Shown here: positions 23,601-48,009 of the stretch, in pieces
How positions within the stretch are numbered: the stretch's first letter is position 1
How the letters are laid out: every line of letters starts with the position of its first letter
Assembly (NCBI RefSeq): GCF_901000735.1
Contig: NC_081546.1
Location: 27,609,900 to 27,673,899, forward strand
DNA from: Corylus avellana
Lineage: Eukaryota > Streptophyta > Magnoliopsida > Fagales > Betulaceae
DNA: 64,000 nucleotides
Direction of reading: 5' to 3'
Position numbers and translations under genes: made by a program
The notes under the pieces: model-generated
Database searches by the model: none
Seen by the model: the letters and a program-made list of their open reading frames with translations, nothing else
What the model was told of the DNA's origin: nothing

Positions 23601-25475
23601 ATATTGTGAAAAGAAAGGGTGATGACTAAAAATGTCATAGTACCTTGTGGAATGATTTTGTTTTTCATGGATGTTTGTTTTAGCTTTTGAACGTCAGCTG
23701 CTGCTCAATTCTACGGCAGGACTGCTTTTCCCATCTTAATGATGTTTCCTCTTGTATACTTCCAGTGTACTTAGAGGTGTCTTTACACTTTTAATGATAA
23801 TTATCGATTACTTATAAAAGAAAAATAATGTTAGGAACTGCTTCAAATGATTTGAGTCACCTTGTAGTATTGCAAGCCTTAATTTATTTCTTCAATGAAC
23901 TTCACAGTAGTTCTTAACTTATGTTTGTAGGTAACACTGTCAGGAAACCAGCAACCTGTTCGCACAGAGATCACTGAGGCTGCAATGGAATTAGGACCAG
24001 AGGCAAGTATATCCAATTCACACATTCTTTTGACTTCATCTTTCTATTAGTTTTTTTCCGCCAAAAAAAATTACAAATAGATAAACACAACTCAATATGT
24101 CATACACCATTACGGGATTGGACTTGTGACTTCACACTCTGGCCCTTGTTTATTGGGCAGGTGATGCCATTGGATCCAAAGACCATTGGAAAATAAAATG
24201 CAAAATGTATTCTTATAGTGTGATCTTATCACACCTTGGAATTTGTTATACGTGCCTGTTTAGTTCTCCCTTGGAAGTTGAACTCATTCATATCTTGTAC
24301 ATGATCTGATATGAAATCTAATATCTTTAGTGGGGCCATAGAATTTCATGGAACAAAGCTTCTTCTTTTTTTTCCAAAATTTTTATGATGACAACTACTG
24401 TACTTCATTTGTCCGATTGACTTGTTTGGACTTTGGACTTCTTGGAACGACTAGGGCCATTAAATTCCCATGAGACAACAAAATGGGCCATGAGGCAATT
24501 ATACTTAAATCTTGGATGAGGTGTTTCCTGTTTGCCTTCTCATTTCCTTGTCTTTGTACCTGGATGGGGATGTCGATTGCAGGCAACGACTATGGTTTCA
24601 GTCTTTGACTCAAAAGTTATGGAGAATTTCATGGAAAGAGGGGGCTTTTGTTTATTTTTTTATTTATTTACTTTTTTCTCTTTGGGGGGAATCAAAAAAT
24701 ACTTCGGAGAATACTTACTGAAGAAACACATCAAACATAATCTGAATAATCTTTTATTTTCTCTGCCAAAATATTGAACTAAGCTGGATTTAAAGCTCCG
24801 CATTTTCAAAATGATGACCTTTTGATTTTTAGGCTCAAATATATGCTCATCTAGTGAACCAGTAGTTATCAAGTGCATATCTGGAAACACCTATAGAAAT
24901 TTGGGAAGCGGTTTTAGACTATTTAGTTGTTTAACTTGGGTTTGGGCAATCCTTCCAACTGGGCAGTATCTTTGAAGATGGAGGGAGTAGTTTTAAGTAT
25001 CCAATTGGTTTGAGTTCTATAATCCTTCCTGACGGGGCAAATGATTAATTTGATGTAGAGTAATGCTACTTTTCACACCCATTTCATGCCGGCTGATGTA
25101 GCGTGTTTTAAGTGGCAAACTCTTATTCTTTTAAGTGGCTGTCATGAGAAGTCACTTACACCACATTACTACAACCAGTATGAAATGAGTGTGAAGAGTA
25201 GCATTATTCTTTTGGTGTATAGGTTGCTATTTAAGACTTACAAATACATTTTGCTTTATGTGCAGAAACTTTCACTTTTAGTTACTGAGGCATACAAGGA
25301 TGCACACCAGAAGAGTGTCCAGGTGAGATTTCCAGTTTCTTATATAAAGAATTGAAACTCTTCCTCCATCTTTGTTATAAAACTGAAAGTCTCAGCCTTA
25401 TTATTTTCTCAGGCCATGAAGGAGAGGATGAGTGATCTTGCTCAGAGCTTGGGAATGCCTCCAGGCATGGGGTGA
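20651..25475 (+). CDS. STIC2: Chloroplast YbaB/EbfC-family nucleoid-associated protein (STIC2-type)
   Basis: Seven exons: 20651-20729, 21513-21667, 22966-23066, 23164-23203, 23931-24002, 25266-25322, 25413-25475; 188 residues. All phases join. Residues 1 to about 70 are Ser/Arg-rich and look like a plastid transit peptide (MASTISLTGQ, MLSRRRQ, RSLRVYSLFGG). Residues 79-188 match the YbaB/EbfC fold: AGIFGNMQNLYETVKKAQ, VQVEAVRVQKEL, GEL.KVTLSGNQQPV, KLSLLVTEAYKDAHQKSV, and the end MSDLAQSLGMPPGMG. In Arabidopsis this family includes STIC2, a stromal factor linked to ALB3 and thylakoid membrane biogenesis; bacterial relatives bind DNA. The intron after GPE (24003-25265) has a GC donor (GAG|gcaagt), the only donor that keeps frame. 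Introns carry a 48-bp tandem repeat, a LINE tail and a MITE. It converges on the SCPL gene, 970 bp away stop to stop. Confidence 0.92.
22277..22372. repeat. Two tandem 48-bp repeats in STIC2 intron 2
   Basis: Units 22277-22324 and 22325-22372 both start GTCTGAGATTTGAAAGC and differ at one base. Being this similar, they are a recent duplication. Confidence 0.9.
23670..23830 (+). mobile_element. LINE 3' end fragment in STIC2 intron 4
   Basis: CTTCCAGTGTACTTAGAGG, then ACACTTTTAATGAT and GATTACTTATAAAAG resembles the usual 3' terminus of plant L1-type elements (…GTGTACT…CTTTTAATGA…TTACTTAT-polyA). The fragment carries no coding sequence. The 5' limit is approximate. Confidence 0.55.
25061..25212. 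mobile_element. Small MITE in STIC2 intron 5
   Basis: The left end ATGCTACTTTTCACACCC and the inverse of the right end (ATGCTACTCTTCACACTC) match with few differences over about 28 bases. Both are flanked by TA, which fits a Stowaway/mariner-type element. About 150 bp, no coding capacity. Confidence 0.7.
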
Positions 25476-26079
25476 TGGATTGAAGTAAATTATATTTTCA
25501 TCTCAGACTGGTATCTGAGATGCACTTCAATTTTGTATGTGAACAGAGAAGGAATACTTGTACTATGACCTTGAATCTAACAATGTTGTTTTATTCAAAT
25601 TGAAGAGTAGAAATATTTGGAACCTGTGTCCAGCTAATTTTCCAGTTGTTGATTTCTACAAAATGTAAAGGGTGTGTTTTTTCTTCATTTGTAAACTTGG
25701 CTCTTGCTTCTTTTCCAAATATACTTTTTGGGCCTAGTAAGAATTGAAACTGGATTATGACATACATGGGAGAATACCAAGGTTTTAAAAATGATATGGA
25801 TCTCAAACAATTTTGGCAGTATATTGTCAGCGAGTCCATATGAGACTTGCATGTTCAAATAAATTTTGAGCCGTTCAATTACTTAATAAGATAGGTGGGT
25901 TTCATGTGTACTCTTTTACATGGTTATATGTACTGTCTAAATTGTTAGCAATTTGTATAATAAATTACTGGAGATCTTTATCCTTTAAAAATCCTTACAA
26001 AGGCATGTTAAGCTAAATTTGCAGAATAATTTAAAAAAGGAAGTAATTAAAGTTGAATTTGAAAAGATGATGTTAAGAC

Positions 26080-26215
26080 AATTTATATGACATTTATCAT
26101 GTTATTTATTGAAATGAAGGTTCTCATGTGACAATCCACATAACGTTTATCTTTATAAAATATTGACGTTAACGTGTGTTTGTAAGGGAGTTGCAGTAAA
26201 AATTACTTAAATGAA
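26080..26215. mobile_element. Member of a dispersed foldback family (3' flank of SCPL)
   Basis: AT-rich segment with TGACATTTATCATG and ATGTGACAATCCACATAACG, ending near TTGCAGTAAAAATTAC. It resembles the other members at 29060-29255, 30108-30275 and 37425-37625. Boundaries are approximate. The counterpart in copy 2 is near 40490-40615. Confidence 0.4.
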
Positions 26216-26443
26216 TCTCATGCTTGCATTGAAGAACTTGAGGAGTGACAATATTAATCCAATTTGCATCGGTCTATAACATGAAATGTAACAATTTTGT
26301 CCTTAAAATTATAAATGCTAATTTGAATGAATGATTCTATCCTACCCACCATTATGTGGAATTTCAAGTTAGTTGAAACAATTAAACAAAGAACTTCCTC
26401 AAAGATGACCAATTATCGTTGCTAATCATCTCCAAGCAATCTG

Positions 26444-33567
<7,124 letters not shown>

Positions 33568-33604
<37 letters not shown>
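33568..33604. repeat. (TC)n microsatellite in the SCPL 5' UTR, long allele
   Basis: A run of 37 bases directly before the SCPL ATG (GA on the coding strand). In copy 2 the same run is 19 bases (47941-47959). Confidence 0.95.
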
Positions 33605-33608
<4 letters not shown>

Positions 33609-33914
33609 TTGTTCTTCAAGTGAAGTGAAGAGAAATTTGATGGGTCAATTATAGGTTAGTAGGGTTGGGGTTGCAGCTGATGTTGCTGCATTGCTACACA
33701 ACTGCAAGTTGGGCTGCTCTGTGGACCTTCTAGCTCATTCTATATCTCTCCCGATTTAGAGAGAGAGAGAGAAGAGGTGGTTGGTCCTACAAGGCAATTG
33801 ATACCTGATCAGAGCTTAGTTAATAACCCAGAAGCAGAATCATAAATGCATCACAAGAGAAGTAACTTAAGGATAAAGATGCAATGTGCGAATTAGGAAA
33901 TATGACAATTTTCA

Positions 33915-34190
33915 TTTCAAATGAACTAGATAAGATTCAGTTAGGTATAGTGGAGGGGTATTTTTGTCTTTTTATTTTTTGAGGGAATAAAAATATCATT
34001 CCACTATAAGTAATTGGATATTATTCAGTTCATTTAAAATGGAGAGTATCTTAAGTCGGATCTCTATATTTTATTTGAACTGAATAATATCCAGTTAGTA
34101 TTTTTATCTCCTCATAAAGATAAAAATAGTTATTCAATATAACTAATCGGATATTATTCAGTTCAAATGAAATGGAGAGGATGTTGTTCC
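33915..34190. mobile_element. Foldback MITE about 350-620 bp upstream of SCPL copy 1
   Basis: Two adjacent inverted-repeat pairs. The first pairs a segment with AAATGAACTAGATAAGATTC (33920) with GGATATTATTCAGTTCATTT (34016). The second pairs TTTGAACTGAATAATATCC (34074) with GGATATTATTCAGTTCAAAT (34150). All four arms share the GAACTGAATAATATCC core, so this looks like two copies of one foldback. Also present in copy 2 (48262-48540). Confidence 0.65.
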
Positions 34191-34789
34191 CTCATTGATA
34201 GCCTTGTTTCCGGTGTTAATGAGGTCAAATGAGACAAATTTACCCTTTGATTTTCAAAATTCTTTAATTTTTTCAACGAGAAATGCTAAACAAATTCTCA
34301 CCTTTATACTTTCAAGTGTTTGTATCCTAACTTAGCGGTCATTAAAAATAACTATCGTATTCAGAATCTAACGATAATCTATCGAAAATTTAATGATAAT
34401 TTTCGCTGACCAATCATTTGTTTTAGCATTAATTCCCACTTTCTCAAAAAAAAATTTAAAAAAAAAAAGAAATCTATTACAAATTCTGAGCAAGATAACT
34501 CATATGAGAGGTTGTGTCAAACCAATTACCTAGGTATTTGAGCTTGGCTGGCCTCTCTCCCTATATTGTACATTAAATTATCGGTTTGATAATGAATATG
34601 CCAAGCTCTCAATTTTTTCGAATTTCTAATATTTTTACTTTATATATCACATTAATAAATTGTTATTATTATTATTCAAATAAAAATTCATTTAAAACAA
34701 AACTTTTTTACATATATCTAGTTACTATATATCACTTCAATCACTTCCCAACTAAAAATTACTTACTTAACATTATCATGTAGAGTTAG

Positions 34790-34885
34790 GATGTAAACTC
34801 AAGACAGCCACTCTGATACTATGTTAAATTATCATGTAATCTAAAACTGATAAGTAATTTTTAACTTATCCATTTAATTAATTAA
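34790..34885. repeat. Fragment of a common dicot dispersed repeat
   Basis: AAACTCAAGACAGCCACTC, then TGATACTATGTTAAATTATC, resembles a repeat seen in many dicot genomes. Its class is not certain. The counterpart is at 49148-49245. Confidence 0.4.
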
Positions 34886-36276
34886 TATATTAACTCTCTC
34901 TCTAGTGGTCCTAAATATATATAAAGAGAGAGAGAGAGAGAGAGAGAGGATATTGGAGGTGAATTTGATGTGGGGTTGGAAGTCTTATGACCTCCATCGG
35001 CCTGCACCTTTTGATTCTTTGGCTATGGCATATAAGACAAGAGGCGTTGGAGGCCTGGTCTATTAAGGACTGCTCATTAGCCAACACAGAAGTCTCCATC
35101 ACCTCATAATTTCTCTTGGGGTAGTAAAGCCCCTAAGATTCTTAAACATATGGTGCAGGTCAAAATCCCTGAAATTTTTCCAAGGAAAAAAAAAAAAAAA
35201 AAAAAAAACTCTTTCGAATTCAACGACAAAACCAAACTAACTTGGACAACGACATCATTGATTGTTTTTTCCATTATTGGACAGATGTCTGTTAATCAAC
35301 TTCAATCTTTAATTAGCAGATTAATTAATAATGTAAATGGGATTGATTACCCGTTTGGTGGGGTTGTACGTGAAAGAAAAAACTTGTCTGTTTAGTGGAT
35401 GTGATGTGGAGGAGTTAAAAGGTTTGGCCATCCTTCAACAAATTATCATATTTTATATATAAACGTGCAATGAAAGTGGTTCAACAAATTTGATTGGTCA
35501 AATTTAATTAATTAGCAGACCTAGCTAAAAGACAAGTTTTATTATACCTTTCTTGCACATCAGGAATCAAGGTATATATATATATATATATAGTGCAATT
35601 ATTTCATTAATCGGAGTTTGGTTGCATTAATTTTGCCTAAGTAAGAATGATGACATTTATACACACTTAATTAAAAGTAGATTACAGAGCAAAGAAGCAA
35701 AGGTACTTTATGTGACATCATTATATTATAGTTTGTCAATAATTTAAAGATCAAGCTTGTCCTTAATTTACTAATTAAGGTGAAAAAAAAAAAGAATAGG
35801 GATGGTACATATAGAAATAGATTTTAGCTTGTACATTTGGACTAGTAGAAACTAGAAACTCCTAAACAAATGGCATATATATATATACATATTTTTTTAA
35901 TAGCATGTAAGTTATTATATGTTTTTTTAATAACATTCATAAGAAAGCATGTGATTCTCACGTGATTAAAGACAAGTGCCATTTGTGTAAAGACTGGTTG
36001 TAAGAACTCTTACAATTTAATTTGTAGGAAATTTTTATCCAAAATAAAATATTAGACGAATTCATATCTTGATACCCACTCTCAAACACTTATTTAGTTG
36101 ATTGGGTACTGCCTTTTTTTTTTTTTTTTTTTTTTTTAATTTTTTTTTTTAAAAAAAGTATATACTACAAATTTTATTATATTTTTTTTAGAAGTATTTT
36201 TTTTTTCAAAAGAGTTTTGTGGTTTGTTTTAGAAAGTGTATTAATGATAAAGTTGGCTACATTTGAAAATCCTTTT

Positions 36277-36700
36277 ACCTAATACGATCAGGATCTCCTA
36301 TAATTTTTTAAAAAATTGTAGATTCTTGAATTAAATAATTTAGACCGTTTCTAAATATCGAAACGGTTAGAAAACACCACATATTAAAAATGTGGCATAT
36401 TATCGAGGTAACCGTAAATAATTTTCCTCTCAAAATACTATTTCCTCATTTTTGCAGAGATGCTACTTCTCTAGAAAATGAAAAGACAATTTTTGGCCCA
36501 AATTTTTTTACAACATAGTGAGCAAGAACCTGATGAAAATATACTCAATTCTTAATTGTAAAATGCCACATTTTTAATATGTAACATTTTTTTAAATGTT
36601 TCAATACTTAAAACGGCATAAATTTCATAATTTGATAACCTACAAGATCTTAGATCCGATTTGGTCAAACACTCAAAAGTCTTAAAACGGTAGGTTTCTT
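36277..36700. mobile_element. Foldback MITE-like element
   Basis: ACATATTAAAAATGTGGCAT (36388) is mirrored by GCCACATTTTTAATATG (36565). GTAGATTCTTG…CCGTTTC on the left matches the inverse of sequence near 36600-36660. The copy 2 equivalent is at 50570-50965. Confidence 0.55.
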
Positions 36701-37424
36701 CCAAAATTCCCCTCCCCCATTTATGATCACAAATTATAAATATAGCTGCACTTGTTGACCAATATAGATGAGATCGATCTCTCCAGTCTCCATGAGCACC
36801 ACATGGTCTGACAATGGTGATTGAATTAATACTCCAATAGTAGTGATCAGTCTGACCTAATTATATATATAGTCGTTGCTTCTTCCTCTAAAACTCTTAC
36901 TATTATAGTCTTATAGATGCATGAGATCGATCTCTTCCATGATTTCCGAAATGCTGTTTCCTCACATTAATCCTCGTGCCTTCTGCAAGCGTGCAAAACC
37001 TCTCTGTACCATGGGGAACATCACTGTCCAGGAAGCTTCTCCTTCCTTCTTTATTCTCAAGAAGATGATGAATATATATGTTTCCATCTCCAACAGTGGC
37101 ATTCAATGTTCATGCACCGGTGACATATATAATAAAAAATGGTGGAAGAGAAATTAATTTTTGAGGGCATACTTTATATAAAACATATATTTTTGAGGGA
37201 TTTTTTAAATTTTTTTTGGAGAACTAATTTATGGAGCCCCTCAAGCGATAATTAAGTTAGTTTCGCCCCTATATATGGCGTACGTAGTTCTTGAACAAAC
37301 GATAATTGATATGATTATTTTGAACTTGTCAAATATCAAGATCATTGAAATTAAAATCTGTCTTGTTAAAAAACACACATAAAGTTATGGGTCTTTTTTT
37401 GTTTTAAGAGAAAAAATTTTGGGG

Positions 37425-37625
37425 CAATACAGCCTTTTACTACAATTTTTTTTTATAAATTCACGTGACAGTTTATATTTTATTGAAATGAATGTTGACC
37501 GTTACGTGTCAGTTCATATTTTAATAGTTGACATAATAAGTGCCACGTGAGTCCACATTTTAGTGATTAATATAGTGAATATCATGTAAACTACCATATC
37601 CGTTTGTGGGGGACTTCTAGTAATA
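37425..37625. mobile_element. Foldback family member 5' of SCPL
   Basis: Contains ACGTGTCAGTTCATATTTT and GTGCCACGTGAGTCCACATTTT, with TTTTATAAATTCACGTGACA at the left end. It is related to the elements in the SCPL introns. The copy 2 equivalent is at 51715-51905. Confidence 0.45.
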
Positions 37626-37708
37626 TATAGTTGTAGTACCACAATGACACTCTTTTTAATATTATATGAATATAGTAAAATGAGTTATAAATTCAATATT
37701 AATATGCA

Positions 37709-37710
<2 letters not shown>

Positions 37711-37746
<36 letters not shown>
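37711..37746. repeat. (TA)n microsatellite, site of an insertion in copy 2
   Basis: A 36-base AT run. In copy 2 the same run leads into a sequence gap and about 250 bp of extra sequence before homology resumes. Confidence 0.85.
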
Positions 37747-37750
<4 letters not shown>

Positions 37751-37794
37751 AGCATATAATCTAATAGTAAACACGAGAAAATATTGGGAGTACT

Positions 37795-37975
37795 AATATT
37801 ACGTAATTACACATACTCTCACTCTCTATCTCCCTCTTTCATATACCTTTAGGTGACATTTACTCTCATCATTGGATTTATGATAAAAGATTATTAGATT
37901 TTGTTCTAACGGTAAAAATGAGAGTCACCTAAGAGTGTGTGAGAGTAGGAGTGTATGTAGCAAGTATTAGTCTAA
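37795..37975. mobile_element. MITE-like foldback
   Basis: ACATACTCTCACTCTC…TTAGGTGACATTTACTCTCA on the left is the inverse of TGAGAGTCACCTAAGAGTG…GTAGGAGTGTATGTAG on the right. It has no coding capacity and is kept in copy 2 at 52813-52995. Confidence 0.65.
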
Positions 37976-37999
37976 TTAAAAATAGTTAAGTGGTGTAAT

Positions 38000-39746
38000 T
38001 ACTTGAACTCAATTCTTTTTCTCTCATATATAATATATATGGGCCGGGATTGAGGCCCGACATAATTTCTTGTCTAAATTGCTAGCCATTTACGTATTCA
38101 ATTATGAGTGAATTCCTTATTTTCAAATTGCAAGTAATTCAGATAAGTAATTGTGAGAATCCAGATCCTAATACGTGAATGATGGAATTGGATGAGATCA
38201 ACACCTTTCCTTATCCTTGAAGTTCCCAAGTGTTCACCTCCCTTTCCCATGCCGACATATTAATGGATAAATTAAAATGTTGATTTGTTATGATGGGCAT
38301 GCATGCCCTCAACCATCCACCCATCATGTCCCAACGGCTACGGCACGGGCCGTTGACCCTTATGCTTCCCTCCAATTCGCTCTACTTTTCTCTTTCTCCA
38401 CAATCAAGAAGATAAGCATGCATGGAGTTAGAGAAGAGGCTGTCTTCTATAACGAAGAATGAATTTATCCGTGGTAGACTGGTAGTAGTGACGGTGGTTT
38501 AGCGGTCTTCGAAAAATTTGTAAGTGAATGGATATATATCTATTAGGATTAGAGTTCAATTTTTGAAATCAAAATCTGCAATTCTATTATAAGTATTAGC
38601 TGCATTGAGTCTAGCTTATTGATGTCCTGATAAAGTTGGGTCAGGTTATAAGTTAAACTTCAAAAAGTATACGTAGTTCTCACTGCCTAGGCACTTCTTA
38701 TGCATCTCCTAGAGGACAAGTGCTACTATAGTTATACTTAAGTAAAATAGCTACAATTAATTTATCTCGCCTACTTTTTTGCTCAAAAAATAAATAAATA
38801 AATCAGAAATTGAGGATCTTGGTTTACTTAAGATTGTTCTCAATTTAATTCAATTCAATTCAAAAAAAAAAATTCCATGCCAAAGTTTACTGATTAATGT
38901 GTTTGTTGAGAAATGCTACAACACTCTTATTCTCATATTCACACTCTCACACTTCCTGATTCGGTGTTTAAAAGTATTATTAGATCAAAATTCAATAATG
39001 ATCTATTTTAAGTTTAAAGCCACATCACAGAGTATGAAAGTGAGTGTTAGAATTTAATTTAATCATTTAAATTAATCTTGAGCTTAAGCTTTGTCTCTGT
39101 CAATTCACACCCATTTCAATTAAGAGAAATTATTGGTGTCAATATTTTTCTTATATCATTTTACTAATCAACCATTAGATATTACATGTGTAATATTTAA
39201 TTGAAAAGAAATATAAATTTATCTCTTCTTGATTCTTATCATCTTAAACTTTTAGGATAAATGATGATTTAATAGGGTATTAGAACAGAATGTTTTGAGT
39301 TCAAACCTTGATTTCATCAATTTCAATTAAATATTCCCCTCGGGAGTTTAAGATATAAAGTAGTCATCTAGCAAAAAACATATGTATTACTATCTAACTA
39401 AATTTGTAATGCATGTATATAAAGTTCTCTTCAGATAATGATTTTTATATCCAACAAATAATATTAACTTCATTAAGACTAAACGACATGGAGAAAGGTG
39501 GCATTTTGATCCAACTATAACAATGATATACCCGAGATCCACTCCACCAGCCCAAATCACGAGTGCAAGCTCAAGAGTCCAACTTTTGGGCTTAATGGGT
39601 TGGGCCTAAGCTACAAGCCCCAATCACATAAAGAACCATAGAAATAAGGTACAGAGGGTCTTAAGTAACCGCCAACAAGTGTAGAACCTGGCCGGTGTTG
39701 CATTAGGTAACTGCCACGTCCTGCCAGTGAGCCATAACTCAATTCC
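38000..39746. other. Intergenic remainder of copy 1
   Basis: AT-rich DNA with no supported gene. A decayed ATGCTACA…ACACTC-type repeat lies near 38911-39050. Confidence 0.5.
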
Positions 39747-39846
39747 NNNNNNNNNNNNNNNNNNNNNNNNNNNNNNNNNNNNNNNNNNNNNNNNNNNNNN
39801 NNNNNNNNNNNNNNNNNNNNNNNNNNNNNNNNNNNNNNNNNNNNNN
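39747..39846. other. Assembly gap, exactly 100 N
   Basis: A run of exactly 100 N, the usual placeholder for a join of unknown size. Duplicated sequence touches both edges. Confidence 1.
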
Positions 39847-39900
39847 GAGAGGATGAGTGATCTTGCTCAGAGCTTGGGAATGCCTCCAGGCATGGGGTGA
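39847..39900 (+). pseudogene. Partial last exon of the STIC2-type gene (second copy, cut by the gap)
   Basis: 54 bases encode ERMSDLAQSLGMPPGMG and a stop, identical in protein to the end of the gene at 20651-25475. Everything upstream is absent because the contig begins here. Either the rest of an allele is missing or it is a true gene fragment; the sequence alone cannot decide. Confidence 0.85.
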
Positions 39901-40855
39901 TGGATTGAAGTAATTATATTTTCATCTCAGACTGGTATCTGAGATGCACTTCAATTTTGTATGTGAACAGAGAAGGAATACTTGTACTATGACCTTGAAT
40001 CTAACAATGTTGTTTTATTCAAATTGAAGAGTAGAAATATTTGGAACCTGTGTCCAGCTAATTTTCCAGTTGTTGATTTCTACAAAATGTAAAGGGTGTG
40101 TTTTTTCTTCATTTGTAAACTTGGCTCTTGCTTCTTTTCCAAATATACTTTTTGGGCCTAGTAAGAATTGAAACTGGATTATGACATACATGGGAGAATA
40201 CCAAGGTTTTAAAAATGATATGGATCTCAAACAATTTTGGCAGTATATTGTCAGAGACTTGCATGTTCAAATAAATTTTGAGCCGTTCAATTACTTAATA
40301 AGATTGGTGGGTTTCATGTGTACTCTTTTACATGGTTATATGTACCATCTAAATTGTTAGCAATTTGTGTAATAAATTACTGGAGATCTTTATCCTTTAA
40401 AAATCCTTACAAAGGCATGTTAAGCTAAAATTGCAGAATAATTTAAAAAAGGAAGTAATTAAAGTTGAATTTGAAAAGATGATGTTAAGACAATCTATAT
40501 GACATTTATCATGTTATTCATTGAAATGAAGGTTCTCATGTGACAATCCACATAACGTTTATCTTTATAAAATATGGACGTTAACGTATGTTTGTAAGGA
40601 AGTTGCAGTAAAAATTACTTAAATGAATCTCATGCTTGCATTGAAGAACTTGAGGAGTGACAATATTAATCCAATTTGCATCGGTCTATAACATGAAATG
40701 TAACAATTTTGTCCTTAAAATTATAAATGCTAATTTGAATGAATGATTCTATCCTACCCACCATTATGTGGAATTTCAAGTTAGTTGAAACAATTAAACA
40801 AAGAACTTCCTCAAAGATGACCAATTATCGTTGCTAATCATCTCCAAACAATCTG

Positions 40856-47938
<7,083 letters not shown>

Positions 47939-47940
47939 TG

Positions 47941-47959
47941 TCTCTCTCTCTCTCTCTCT
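47941..47959. repeat. (TC)n microsatellite in the SCPL 5' UTR, short allele
   Basis: 19 bases against 37 in copy 1, directly before the start codon. Confidence 0.9.
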
Positions 47960-48009
47960 GTGTGTTTGTTCTTCAAGTGAAGTGAAGAGAAATTTGATGG
48001 GTCAATTAT

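Noticed and set aside
33566..33619. N-terminal extension of SCPL copy 1 by an RE-repeat peptide read through the GA microsatellite
   Set aside because: The upstream start is TTG, not ATG. The normal ATG at 33565 gives a proper signal peptide, and copy 2 puts the extension out of frame.
36903..37157. Overlapping frames of 67-78 codons on both strands, repeated in copy 2
   Set aside because: No family resemblance. Their C-termini differ between the copies, and conservation is explained by the duplication.
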